A stretch of 64,000 nucleotides of DNA from Entophlyctis helioformis (taxonomy: Eukaryota > Chytridiomycota > Chytridiomycetes > Chytridiales > Chytriomycetaceae), in the NCBI GenBank assembly GCA_025526915.1, contig JAHLKH010000100.1:1-64000 (forward strand). Direction: 5' to 3'. Below are positions 1 through 9,792 of this stretch, piece by piece. Every line of letters starts with the position of its first letter. Position 1 is the first letter of the stretch. The translations under genes were made by a program, and so were the position numbers. The notes under the pieces were generated by a model. That model made no database searches. It was given only the letters and a program-made list of their open reading frames with translations, and was not told where the DNA came from.

Positions 1-255
1 GGGCTGTACCACGACCTGAATTGCACCCGAGAGAAGGGTTGTGGGATCAAGGGTTTTGCTACCACCTCCTGTGTCGATGGGAGGAGTCGCGCCGACGACT
101 CCCATGCGTGTTGGGCGTGCTTGTTGGTTTGTTGTTGCGTGTTGTTGTGTGTCGTGGCAAGTCGCGATCTGGTGTTTGTTTGCATTGGCATGCTCTGATG
201 GTTGGCAGCAATGCATGGAGCACTGGTCTGTGTGTGTGTGGAATGGCATGCTCCT

Positions 256-283
256 CAGAGAGAGAGAGAGAGAGAGAGAGAGC
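256..283. repeat. (GA)n microsatellite
   Basis: A run of about fourteen GA dinucleotides lies in the 5' flank of the first gene. I see no gene in the first 350 bases; the open frame that crosses them is an in-frame extension of the downstream gene without coding character. Confidence 0.9.
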
Positions 284-357
284 GTTGCACATGACTATGC
301 ATTCGCCCCTCTTTATTCATGGAGGACACACACGCACCGCCCAGCGAGACAGCAGGC

Positions 358-545
358 GCTGCTGCCTGCACCACTGCCGTTGCTGGACTCGCATCGCGCA
401 GTGTCAGCACTGCGCAAGGGCTCTCTAGATCGACCAATCACAGCGATTCCACCAGGAGTTGACCAATCACAGCGATCCCACCAGGATCGGCCAATCACAG
501 CGACTCCACCAGGATTGACCAATCACAGCGATTCCACCAGGGGTA
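358..545 (+). promoter_or_regulatory. Dispersed element with four tandem CCAAT-box repeats (copy 1)
   Basis: About 75 bp of single-copy sequence (ending GCGCAAGGGCTCTCTAGATC) is followed by four tandem units of about 27-29 bp, each starting with GACCAATCACAGCGA or a close variant, and ending in GGGGTAAT. The array ends about 48 bp before the start codon of the signal-peptide gene at 593. A second copy with the same flank and three units lies in inverted orientation at 44690-44840 upstream of RPB4. Each unit carries a CCAAT pentamer, the known site of the Hap2/3/5 (NF-Y) complex. It may be a true promoter module or the end of a non-autonomous mobile element; the sequence alone does not decide. 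Confidence 0.7.
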
Positions 546-592
546 ATCGTAGCTTTCCCCGCAATCCGAATTCGAATCGAATCGAGCCTCCG

Positions 593-1912
593 ATGCACCC
601 AGACCGAACCACCTCCCGCCCCCGCCCTGCCTGGCCAAGGGCCGCCGTGCTGCTCTGTCTGGCGGCAGCTGCCCTGGTCGCTCTGGCCACCGCACCGCTC
701 CCCGCCTCTGCCTCGCCCGTACTGCGCGATGTCCACCGCACCCGCCTGCAGCTTATCCGTCTCCCCGAAGCGGCAGCCCCTGGTGCGGGTGTTGACTCGG
801 CCGACGCCAGCGACAAGGGTCTGGCCAGTGCCGGCGACGAAGCCACCCACTTTGCGGTGAATGTCGTGCGCTTCGATGCGCTGCTCGACTCGGACAAGAA
901 CGACTCGCCCGTCGCCAGCCGTCTGTCGCACGTCCTCCTGCGCTTCGATGTCGACACCACCACGGACGGCGGCAAGGTGCTCGTCAACAACGTCCCCGTC
1001 GAGATGGGCATTTCGCACGTCAAGGTGACGGCCAAGACCCTTGTCGGAGTGTCGCCCGGCACCGACTACCAGAAGGCCGTCGACGCATTCGACGAGGGCA
1101 TCGTCGATGTGCAGATCTCCGTCTCGGGTGCCCAGGTCCGCCTGGCCAACGGCGACACTGTGCGCCGCATCATCATCGCCGAGCGTATCATGCAGGTCAA
1201 CGGCAAGGACGTTGCGCAGGACGACCGAGTGCAGCAGGTTATTGAGATCCTGCCCAACGGCTCTGTGCGTCGCAGTCGCCCTCACCACGAGTCGGAAGGC
1301 TCTGCCTCTGCCGTCGCTGCCACGCTCGATATGGTTGCTGCTGGCGGCCGCGATGCTCCAATCCGCGCGCAGCACTTTAGCAGTGACAACAGCGACCAGG
1401 AGGGCTACGGCACCTACAGCGAGACGCTGGATGACGACGAGGAGCAGTCCAGCGACAATCAGGAAGAAGCCGACCCCGTCGACAGGCCTCACCACGAGTG
1501 CCGTGGCAAAGCAGTCCTGGCTGCTGTTGCCGCTCGATTCCGCTGTGCCTATTCTGCAGTCTCTGCTTGGATTAGCGAGCTGCCTCAGTGGGGCAAGATG
1601 CTCGTGTGCCTGGCCACTTCCCTCGTTGTTGCTCTGACCGTCTTTGGCCTGGTACGCTCTGTGGCTCTGCTCTTTGGCGCGTATTCTGTCTCGCACTCGT
1701 CAACAGTCCTTTACAGTCGCGTTCCAGCCGGCGATCTCGAGGGTCAGGATCCCTTTGACAGCGACAGCGACGATGACACTGACCGCAAGCCATTCACCAA
1801 GTCGTCGTCGTCGCCCCGTCCAGCTGTCCCCAGCAAGTCTGCCTCTGATGACACGCTTCCTGCCTATACGCCCATCCCTGCTAGTGACGATCACGTCGAC
1901 CTGAAGCAGTGA
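593..1912 (+). CDS. Secreted/type I single-pass membrane protein, unknown family
   Basis: A single-exon gene of 439 aa. I chose the ATG at 593 because it starts a good signal peptide (RR/PR basic start, then AAVLLCLAAAALVALATAP and an A-S-A-S cleavage region); the frame is open further upstream but runs through the CCAAT repeat. The lumenal/extracellular part (about residues 30-330) has a beta-rich central segment (about 80-220) followed by acidic and histidine-containing linkers. A hydrophobic stretch from about residue 336 to 366 (MLVCLATSLVVALTVFGLVR) is the likely transmembrane helix. The cytosolic tail is acidic and Ser-rich and ends with LPAYTPIP, a PY-like motif that could recruit a Nedd4/Rsp5 ligase (inference). 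I do not recognise the family. Confidence 0.75.
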   Translation: MHPDRTTSRPRPAWPRAAVLLCLAAAALVALATAPLPASASPVLRDVHRTRLQLIRLPEAAAPGAGVDSADASDKGLASAGDEATHFAVNVVRFDALLDSDKNDSPVASRLSHVLLRFDVDTTTDGGKVLVNNVPVEMGISHVKVTAKTLVGVSPGTDYQKAVDAFDEGIVDVQISVSGAQVRLANGDTVRRIIIAERIMQVNGKDVAQDDRVQQVIEILPNGSVRRSRPHHESEGSASAVAATLDMVAAGGRDAPIRAQHFSSDNSDQEGYGTYSETLDDDEEQSSDNQEEADPVDRPHHECRGKAVLAAVAARFRCAYSAVSAWISELPQWGKMLVCLATSLVVALTVFGLVRSVALLFGAYSVSHSSTVLYSRVPAGDLEGQDPFDSDSDDDTDRKPFTKSSSSPRPAVPSKSASDDTLPAYTPIPASDDHVDLKQ

Positions 1913-2039
1913 TCTCCTTGCATGCCCATCCTGTCCACATCCCTTCTGTCCATCACTTTGTCCCTTGTTCTCCATCGCCTACTTGCACGAATGAATCTCT
2001 TGTGTCTGAAGCTTTCCTTCTCGCCCACGACACCGAAGC

Positions 2040-2747
2040 ATGGAAACTCGATCCAGTGCCAGATTGGCCAACAAGCGGGGCATTGGCAACGACCCGCCTT
2101 CGAAGCCAGCCAAGCCGGCCAAGCTGGTCAAGCGCACATCAACAGCTGCTGGTGTCGAAGGCCTGTCCTCCGCAGCCAAGCGGGTCAAGGAACAAGACAA
2201 GGGAGATGCTGGCAGCCTGAGCATCTTGACGCAGCTCCTGAAGGGCAAACTCGGCCAAGCAAACAAGCTTGATGCAGCAACCAAGCAGGCGGTCTGGATA
2301 GAGGCTTTTGAGAGCGACTGGCAAGGCGATCTTGCACTTCTGCCACCGTCGCTCGACCTTTCAGCATCCACCGGTCTCTGCAAAGCACACACCCGCTCCA
2401 TGTACGATCGGCTTGTCGCTCGCTTCCCTGCCCGCGCCAACACGCCTCTGTCCGGCCTGAACAAGTACCGCACCAACACATGCCCGCGCGACAAGATGCA
2501 GTTGCTGAATATCCCGATGCGGCACGGCTGGTTCGATGTGCTGAGCTTCAAGTACCCGATCGCTCTCGGATGGTTTGCGATACGGTTTGGTCATGCCGGC
2601 CTGCTTGAGCATCTGGTCAAGGAGCACGGCGTCGATCTCGGCCAGTACAAGGCAGCCAGGAGCGATGTTGGTGCTGTTGCCGATGCACAAGTCATGCAGA
2701 TGCTGCGTGATGCCGGCAATGTCTCGTTCTGCAAGCCGGCCTTGTGA
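2040..2747 (+). CDS. Short ankyrin-family protein (N-terminal cap domain), 235 aa
   Basis: A single-exon frame of 235 aa starting METRSSARLANK, with a basic Lys/Ala-rich N-terminus. It shares a distinctive layout with the decayed gene at 60.9-62.1 kb: DWQGDLALLP (there DWQGDLLLLP), a KAHTRSMYDRLVARFP-like helix, then a block with LGWFAIRFGHAGLLEHLVKE followed by HGVDL. In the relative this block leads into ankyrin repeats of the type GHLxVVxFLHxxRTEGC. Here the protein stops at that point, so it keeps the cap and at most one or two degenerate repeats. Large families of such proteins are known from chytrid genomes (general knowledge, not checked). Function unknown; it may be a truncated member. 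Confidence 0.7.
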   Translation: METRSSARLANKRGIGNDPPSKPAKPAKLVKRTSTAAGVEGLSSAAKRVKEQDKGDAGSLSILTQLLKGKLGQANKLDAATKQAVWIEAFESDWQGDLALLPPSLDLSASTGLCKAHTRSMYDRLVARFPARANTPLSGLNKYRTNTCPRDKMQLLNIPMRHGWFDVLSFKYPIALGWFAIRFGHAGLLEHLVKEHGVDLGQYKAARSDVGAVADAQVMQMLRDAGNVSFCKPAL

Positions 2748-3363
2748 GTGGCAGCGGCGTCACAAATGCGATGCGATGCAGATGCAGTGTGGAGCAGTGC
2801 GGTGCTCGACTTTCCAATACAGATATCAGCACAGACCAAGCATGCAGTCCTTCAGGCATCCAAACCGACGGCATGCCCTATCTGGCGAGTTTTGGAATGC
2901 CGAGCATGCCAGGCATTGACAATCACTCGAGCACCACAATGGCCAGTCAGAAAGGCGCAATGGAGACGATCAGTGGACGGACGGATGGATGGCTGTCCCT
3001 TGCTGGCGAGCCATCTGCGACAGCCGCTTTGAGGACGCCACGAGCTGCCACGTTGCTCGCGCTGTGTGACACGTCAAACGCGATGCACGACACACGCCAT
3101 GCTGTGCACCCACTCGCAGCAGCATGGTCACATCCAGCGATCAGTGCTGCCCGCTCGCAAGCTCTGCAAGTCTTGCAGAGTTTCCAATCGCCAGCAACAA
3201 CAACAACAACAACAACAACAACAGGCGTGCTTTTGGGTTGAATACAAGTGGCATGATTCATTTGCTTGTTCAATACAGACAGACATGCAGACAGCATCAC
3301 GCCGCACGCATCATCAACGGCAGAATCGCATACGACGCTGGGGCAGAGACAATGGCGCGAGAA
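2748..3363. other. Intergenic, with (CAA)n microsatellite
   Basis: No supported gene. It contains a (CAA)n run at about 3195-3222. It separates the ankyrin-family gene from the 3' end of the OPT gene on the other strand. Confidence 0.6.
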
Positions 3364-5826
3364 TTACTCCATAAAGTCCTCAATGGGACGGCCAGTGCAC
3401 CAGAAGTCGATGGGGTAGGCGTTGAGGGCGGTGGTGACGGGAGGGTAGTAGATCGTGAGGACGGTCGCGAGGATGACAGCGATACCAGATCCGGCGTCGA
3501 TGGCAGCGGCGAGCACGTAGTTGTACTTGGTCCACCAGGCGTGCGAGTACGTGAAGATGCCGTACATGAAGATGGTCGACACAATGGCCTGCGACGTGAT
3601 CGACGAGAGCACAGAGCCAGAGCGGGCGGGGTAGGCCATGAGCGGGAAGTGGATGAAGCGCCAGTACGGGTGCGGGAACACCTTGTTGCCGAGCCACGGG
3701 AGGACGGGGAGGACGAGGCCGAGCAGGTAGCCGAGGTTGAGGCCAAAGTAAGGGCCCTCGGGGCCGAAGAAGCGGGCAGGGCCAATGGCACCCCAAATGG
3801 CACCGGCGTTGAAGAAGGTCGTGTGGCCGGGGTAGGTCCAGTCCTTGGTCTCGAGCGGGAAGTAGGCAATGACGATCCAGACGGCAGCGGTGTTGCAGAA
3901 CGCGCCAACAACGGTACCCCACAGCTGCGAGAACACCATGTGGAGCGGGTTGATGTGCAGGTAGTGGCCGACCTTGAGATCAGCAGAGAGCGACAGGCAC
4001 TGGATCATGATGTTGTAGCCGTACGACTTGAACGACATGACAGGGACGGTCGAGCCGGGAGCAAGCAGACCCATGACAATCTGCGTGACAATGTTGAGGC
4101 CGAGCTGCTGGCCCGACGAGGCCTGGATGATGCCGTACGGGATCGTGAACACGAAGCCGAGAACGAGACCGAGGAGGGTGCCCCACCACTGGAGACGGAA
4201 GGGAGTGAACAGGCCGACCATCATCTGCACAGCGAGCCAGAAGCCGAGCCACGAGAGGTACATCCACTCGGGAATGTCGGGGTACGCCTTCATGAGCGTG
4301 TTGTGGATGTCGGGGGTCTCCTCGTCGACCTGGTTGATCATCTCCTTGGTCTGGCGGACAATGTCCTTGTAGTACCACAGAGCAACGTGCGAGATACCGC
4401 AAGTGAGGGCAAGGAACGAGAGCGCGTACGTCATGGCAAAGTGCTCGGTGAGGTAGATGGGCTTGATCAGGTCGAACGCGGTCTGGTTGAGGTCAAAGTT
4501 GGAGCGGTCGTAGAAGGTCGTGGCGCGGAGCTGCTTGCCCTTGCGCGAGAACAGGGCGGGCGAGTTGGTGCGCGGGAAGGGAGTGTCGTCCGAGTACGTG
4601 TACACGGACTGGAGCTCGGTGGGGCGCTTGAACGCGTTGTTGTAGTACGCGAGGGGGACAATGATCCAGATCACGACAATGTTGGACACGAACACGTTCA
4701 TGCTGGCCCACCACGGGACGGCGAGCACGTTGGTGCCGACAATCGTGGGGTCGAGCGACAGCGAGAACATGCCGACACCCATGTTGGGCGACGCAGAGCC
4801 GAGGTAGCGGACCGTCTTGCTGTTGGACATCCAGCACAGGATCGAGATGGCCTGCACGACACCGGCAAAGTACGACGGGAACCACTGCCACACAAAGGCA
4901 AACGAGAGCGCCAGCCAGAAGAAGGCGTAGCGAGAGAGACCGCCGGCCTTCTTGGACTCCTCAGACTCCTCCTCGGTCTTCTCGTGGAAGGCAACAAAGA
5001 GCGCGACCGTGGGCAGGATCGTGGGCCAGTACATGGCAGCCGGGCGGACGAGGAAACGGCGGGTCATGCCGGCGAGACCGTAACCGATCATCTGGGTCGA
5101 GAACACGAACAGGAGAGCGTTCCAGAAGGTGACGTTCTGGTCGTTCTGTTGGACGGGGACACAGAGCGGTGGTGGTGGAGTGGTAGTGGTGGAGTGGTTG
5201 TAGTGGCGGTGATGCACAGCAGACAGGCGAGTCAATCACTGGTCCAAGAGCAGATGCAAGGCGAGCGGCGGCGGAATGCAATCCCGTCGTGGTGCACACC
5301 ACAGCACGGCACAACAACAGCACGGCACAGCATCCTGGTGCACACGACAACAGCAGCACCAAAGAGAACGCACCATGAACTTGGGGAACTTCTGGGCGAC
5401 AACGTTCTCAATGCCGTACGGCTCACCACCAGCGGCACCGGCAATGATGTAGATGAGGACGTGCTCCTTGATGGTGAACGGGCCGGGGTTGAGGATGCCG
5501 CGGGGGAGCACCTTGGCGAAGAAGATACCCATCGGGTACGACAGCAGAGCGGCAACAACGTTGGTGATGGCGAACGAGTTGGTGCGGAACGAGAAGATGC
5601 CGTTGCAGAGACCGAGGAACACGGCAAAGATGGTGCCGAGGAGCACCATGCGAATGGTGAGCGACGGCGCAGCAGGGTCGTCGGTCTCGGGGACAATGCC
5701 CTTGGTGTACTGCTGGGCGTACACGGCGTCGATGGCCTCGATGTCGTCGGTCTGGGCCATGAGGGCCTTCTCGGCGTCAAGCTCGTGCTTGAGGTCGACC
5801 TTCTGGTCGGTCTTGGTGTCTGCCAT
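3364..5826 (-). CDS. OPT-family oligopeptide transporter
   Basis: Proton-coupled small oligopeptide transporter of the OPT family, expected in the plasma membrane. Two exons, 5826-5374 and 5145-3364, joined in phase 0 (ATG|GTGCGT ... CCAACAG|AAC); the 228-nt intron is among the longest in the window. The product is 744 aa, normal for the family. Residues 113-122 read NPGPFTIKEH, the OPT signature. Many hydrophobic segments follow, plus further conserved blocks: a PSYFAGVVQAISILCW segment, SASPNMGVGMFSLS, and the C-terminal PLMAYPARS/PIDFWC region. The N-terminal 50 residues are polar and cytosolic. The gene lies alone, with intergenic repeats on both sides. Substrate not predictable. Confidence 0.95.
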
Positions 5827-7086
5827 GTCTAGAGGAAGCGGACGGGGATGGATTGGACAGAATGGGCGGGGGCACGGCGAGCTATTTGTATGGCGACGGC
5901 TCTTGCCGCGCATTGCGCCGCGTCGGCTGGTCTGTGTGCACCACCAGCTGCACTGCTGCGCTGCTGCGCTGCTCTGCTGACTGTCCACGCGGTGTCACAG
6001 GCGAGCAAACTTGCGCAGCCACGCGGTGGTTTTCACGCCGCCGCGTGGATGGGCCACACGACACAGTGCAAATCCCACGCGGTGCAAAACTTGCCAAACA
6101 GTGCGCGCATCACACGGCCACGACCGCCGGATGTGCGCGCAACAGCGAGAGACCGTCGAGCGCCTCCAAAGAGCAGCGAGCCCATCAGCACCCAGCCAGG
6201 CGGATGTTGACGTGCAAAGTGTGCTGGCAAGCTGGCAAGCGCCACTCCCTTTGAGTGATGGCGGATCTTGTCATCGTCGTTCAACTGTGACGCACTGCTC
6301 GCCTGTCTGGCGTGGTGTGGTTGGCCGGTGTGGTGTGGTGCACTCGCTGGAATGGAGAGGTGCACTCGCTGGCCTGACACTGTGGCGGCACTGGCGGTGG
6401 CAGCAGCGACAGCATCGCAGCGTGATAGCAGCCTGACAGGCTGGCAGCGTCACATCGCAGGCTGTCTGATGGCGCCATCCGATAGCGATTGCGCCGCCGC
6501 TCTCCTGTCCCCCTTTCCGGCCCCCTTTCCGGCCCCCTTTCTGTCCCCCCTTTTGTCATTGCCCTTCTCCCGCGGCTCTTCCAGCGGCTCGCCGTGCGGC
6601 TCCTTCACTTTGTTGTGCCTCGTGGCCAGCCAGCGTGGCCAGCCAGCGTGATCACCGCATGACACCGCCCAGCAATCTGACGCAGCATAACGGCAACTGG
6701 CGATCGTCTGCGCTCTCGCTCAAGCAGCATGCGGGTCCCGTCCTGCTGCTGCCCAGCTGTCTTGCTGCCTCGCTGTCTTGCTGTGGGCTGTCCTGCTGCC
6801 TCGCTGCCTCGCTGCCTCGCTGCACTCGTCTGTGCCGAGATGCCGCTGGTGCACAGGCCTGCTGCTGTTGCTGGCGGGCAGCCACACTGACCAACTGCGC
6901 CGCTCGCTCTCTGCCAGTCTTTCGGCCAGTCAGCCTGCCCGTGCCTTGGTTGAACATGCCGCTGGTGCACTGGCCTGGTGCACGGCTCTGCTGCACGGCT
7001 CTGCTGCTCTCGTGGCCGCCTTCTCTCTCTCAGCTCTCCCTCTACTCGTCGCAGCCAACACCGGCCTCGCAGCAGCAGCAACAGCA

Positions 7087-7126
<40 letters not shown>

Positions 7127-7340
7127 CAGTCGCTGATGCCGCCACCGCCACCGCCACCTCCCTCTTGCCAACCGTCGCAGTGAGCAGCCAGACTGGCCAG
7201 AGCCGTACGGGCTGGCCCACGCCGCCCTCTGCACTGCCCGGCTGATGTAGCACATGGCGCTGGCATGAACGACAACAGGTGCACACACACACACTCACTC
7301 ACACACACGGCAGCCAGCCAGCCAGCCAGCCAGCCAGCGT
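5827..7340. other. Long intergenic region with CTG/CAG and low-complexity repeats
   Basis: No convincing gene. The open frames here are CTG/CAG-driven runs of Leu, Ala, Ser or Gln. A (CAG)n/(CAA) tract lies at about 7070-7133, GCTGCCTC-type repeats at about 6760-6830, and CCTTTCCGGCCCC repeats at about 6508-6550. The first 200 bp should contain the OPT promoter. Confidence 0.5.
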
Positions 7341-7766
7341 GTGCTGGGCTGCTGCGGCGGATCGCCCAAGGCGACGCTTTCTGCCGCCCGGAAGTTCTTG
7401 GCCAAGCAGCCCAAAATGGACATGGAGAGAGACGCAGACAGCAGAGACAACCTGGCCGGCCTGGCCGCTGCCCGAGGTGCGTGTGCGTGCGTGCGTGCGT
7501 GTGCGTGCATGTGCGTGTGTCGGCAGGCGTGCCACTGCGACCGTCAGCGTCTGCAAGCCTGTTGCACAGCGGCACAGCAGCACAGCACCGCTGACACTTG
7601 CCAATCCCTCCATCCTTCCTTCCTTCCAGCAAGCGCCACAACGCCGTCCGCCCTGCAGGTGTTTGCGACATCGTCAGACACCACTCGGTCGGGCTCGCCG
7701 TGGTGGTCGCCGCAGTCTGTCACTGCTTCTCAATGCCTTTATATGCAACATCAGATGACGCGTTAA
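7341..7766 (+). CDS. Possible small two-exon gene, unknown
   Basis: A tentative model. The frame from ATG 7341 encodes a basic segment (SPKATLSAARKFLAKQPKMD) that looks coding. It reaches a donor at CCCGAG|GTGCGTG, followed by a GTGCGT-rich intron and a pyrimidine-rich acceptor (CCTTCCTTCCAG). Splicing keeps the frame open (ASATTPSALQVFATSSD...) to the TAA at 7764-7766. The protein would be short, without a recognised domain. A low-complexity origin is the alternative. Confidence 0.3.
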   Translation: MLGCCGGSPKATLSAARKFLAKQPKMDMERDADSRDNLAGLAAARGACACVRACACMCVCRQACHCDRQRLQACCTAAQQHSTADTCQSLHPSFLPASATTPSALQVFATSSDTTRSGSPWWSPQSVTASQCLYMQHQMTR

Positions 7767-7818
7767 AGACGCGGGATAGTTGTGTATGTGAAAGAAACCA
7801 CATTCTTCAAAGACATGT

Positions 7819-9723
7819 TCATTTTCGGGTGGGCATGACAAGGACAAGATCGACGCTCGGGCGGTACCCACGCCACACCATCTTGTCAAACAGCCGGACG
7901 GCTAGCCGCTCATTGCCGATCCTGAGCTGCATCCGGATAATCTCCTCGTATGTCTGTGCATTGGGCTGCATGGCTTGCAGCTGCTCGTTGAATAGCAGCA
8001 TGGCATCGTGTACGCGGGTGGCGCGGGTGTACAGGTTGATCATGCGTGCGTAGGTGGCCGACAGAGGGCGGGGCGTGCCCCAATAGTGCTGGACGGTCTT
8101 GGTCTTTCCGTCCGCGTTGCTGTGGCTGTTCTTGTTGTAGCGCTCGCTGGGCTCATCAGACTCCTTGGAGATGTGGATGAACGACGGCAGGCTGGGGAGA
8201 GAGGGCGACGTGTCAAGACGCCACGAATCGCACAGGCTGAGCACGCCCTTCCAGTACGTCTCGGCACCGGCCAGGTCGCCACACGCCTGGCACGCCTCGA
8301 TGATGGCGTCATACAAATGCTCGTCGACGGTGTGGGGGTTGCCATGGACCGGATCCTGCGCTTGGTCGAGCAGCTGCTGAAACAGGGCTTTGGCGTCGTC
8401 AAGCCGTCCGGTCAAGCCAAGCGCGCGGATGAACGCCTCGTGCACAACACGAGACTTGACCTGCAGCGCATTCACTGGTGCTGCCTCTGAGCCAAACGGT
8501 CCGTTTGGCAGTGCCGACAAAGGCTCGGGCCCACGTGCACCAGCCAGGGCCTTGTAATGCTCGTACAGACGCTCGGCACCTTCAAAGTCACCCGCACGGG
8601 CGTAGCCGTCAATCATGATCGCCCATGCATCCGCATTGACCAGCCGAGACGCAGGATGTGCGCTCAAACACCGCATCCACATGTCGGTGAGCGCGTCCAG
8701 ATCGCCCAGCCGAGCAAACAGGGCCATGACCAGATTGAAGCAGGTCACGTCAGGCCGAATGCCCTCCTCCTGTGTCATCTTCTCCAACGCCGCCAGCATC
8801 TTGGCGCGGTTGAGCGTGCCCAGATGAATCATCATCTGCGCATGGTAGTCGCGGATATCGAGTGGAATGCCCAGCATGCGCATGCGCGTGACGACGGTCA
8901 GCGAGTGCGCCTCGGCGACGCTGGGCAGCGTGTGCTGCGTGATCAGCGACAGGAGCGCCGAGTGGTCGTCGGCCGGGATGCGGGCAATCTCTGGCTGCTG
9001 GCCCAGCATGCGGTAGATGTACCATGCCTTGCGGATCTGGCGATGGTGGAGAGCGTCGTGGAAGGCTTCGGGCGTGATGGGATAGTCGTGGTGGATGCGG
9101 CGGGTGTACTGGGGCTCGGCGACCTCGCCCTGATTGGGCTTGCCGAGCTTGAGCGGCGGCAGCGAGTCTGTGGAGCCTTGTTGCAGAGACTGCTGCCGGT
9201 AGTTGCTGGTGTTCCTGCTGTTGGTGTTGGTGTTGGTGTTGGTGTTGGTGTTGGTGTTGGTGTTGGTGTCGCTGCTGCGCTGGTGCCTGGCCGAGCCGCT
9301 CGGCGTGTGCAGGCCGAAGTCGCTGCTGGCGAATGCCTCGAACGCAGCCTCGCCTGGGTCGTAGCTGTCGTCGATGAATCCGTCGTCCTGCCCGTCGGGC
9401 TCCGCCGCCGCTGCTGCTGCCAGCTCCATGGCCAGTGCAGACGACCCGGCTGGCTGGCCCTGCGGCTGTCCTGCAGCCGTCGTGGTCGTCGACATGAACT
9501 GCACCGACGGCAGCGGACGGCAGAATCGCTGCGACGGTGCGGTGCTAGCATGCTGCGCTGCGTGTTGTGCTGCGTGCGGCTGCGGCTGTGTCCGAGTGTG
9601 CCGTTGCGTGTGCGACTGGAGCTGTGGGTGCGACTGCGGCTGGCTGCTGCAGAGCGCAAGACTCGCAACGCTGCGCCGGCTGCTTGCCAGCCGCAGCGTT
9701 TGTGATCGTGCAAGACGCAGCAT
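7819..9723 (-). CDS. Pentatricopeptide-repeat (PPR) protein, probably mitochondrial
   Basis: A single-exon gene of 634 aa. The N-terminus is rich in Arg, Ser and Leu with no acidic residue (MLRLARSQTLRLASSRRS), typical of a mitochondrial presequence. After a low-complexity linker that includes an (Asn-Thr)n tract, residues from about 200 on form helical repeats of PPR type: DVTCFNLVMALFARLGDLDA, ADAWAIMIDGYARAGDFEGA and others near the C-terminus (ATYARMINLYTRATRVHDAM, TYEEIIRMQLRIGNERLAVR). PPR proteins bind organellar RNA and act in its processing or translation. Which transcript is unknown. The start codon lies 69 bp from the stop of CFAP61, same strand. Confidence 0.85.
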   Translation of the reverse strand: MLRLARSQTLRLASSRRSVASLALCSSQPQSHPQLQSHTQRHTRTQPQPHAAQHAAQHASTAPSQRFCRPLPSVQFMSTTTTAAGQPQGQPAGSSALAMELAAAAAAEPDGQDDGFIDDSYDPGEAAFEAFASSDFGLHTPSGSARHQRSSDTNTNTNTNTNTNTNTNSRNTSNYRQQSLQQGSTDSLPPLKLGKPNQGEVAEPQYTRRIHHDYPITPEAFHDALHHRQIRKAWYIYRMLGQQPEIARIPADDHSALLSLITQHTLPSVAEAHSLTVVTRMRMLGIPLDIRDYHAQMMIHLGTLNRAKMLAALEKMTQEEGIRPDVTCFNLVMALFARLGDLDALTDMWMRCLSAHPASRLVNADAWAIMIDGYARAGDFEGAERLYEHYKALAGARGPEPLSALPNGPFGSEAAPVNALQVKSRVVHEAFIRALGLTGRLDDAKALFQQLLDQAQDPVHGNPHTVDEHLYDAIIEACQACGDLAGAETYWKGVLSLCDSWRLDTSPSLPSLPSFIHISKESDEPSERYNKNSHSNADGKTKTVQHYWGTPRPLSATYARMINLYTRATRVHDAMLLFNEQLQAMQPNAQTYEEIIRMQLRIGNERLAVRLFDKMVWRGYRPSVDLVLVMPTRK

Positions 9724-9792
9724 CGTTGGGCAGGCCAGCGTCGGAATTGCGACGGTTTATTAGAGGCTCGTTGACGGATCGCCAGACACGCA

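Noticed and set aside
3124..5832. 902-aa plus-strand open frame
   Set aside because: Antisense shadow of the OPT transporter; Asp/Glu/Arg/His-rich composition typical of reverse-complemented GC-rich membrane protein codons.
6635..7245. Plus and minus frames of 150-230 aa over the CAG tract
   Set aside because: Leu/Cys or Gln/Ala homopolymer coding in every frame, as expected for trinucleotide repeats.
8557..9705. 382-aa plus-strand frame
   Set aside because: Antisense of the PPR gene, with Val-Gly repeats opposite its Asn-Thr tract.
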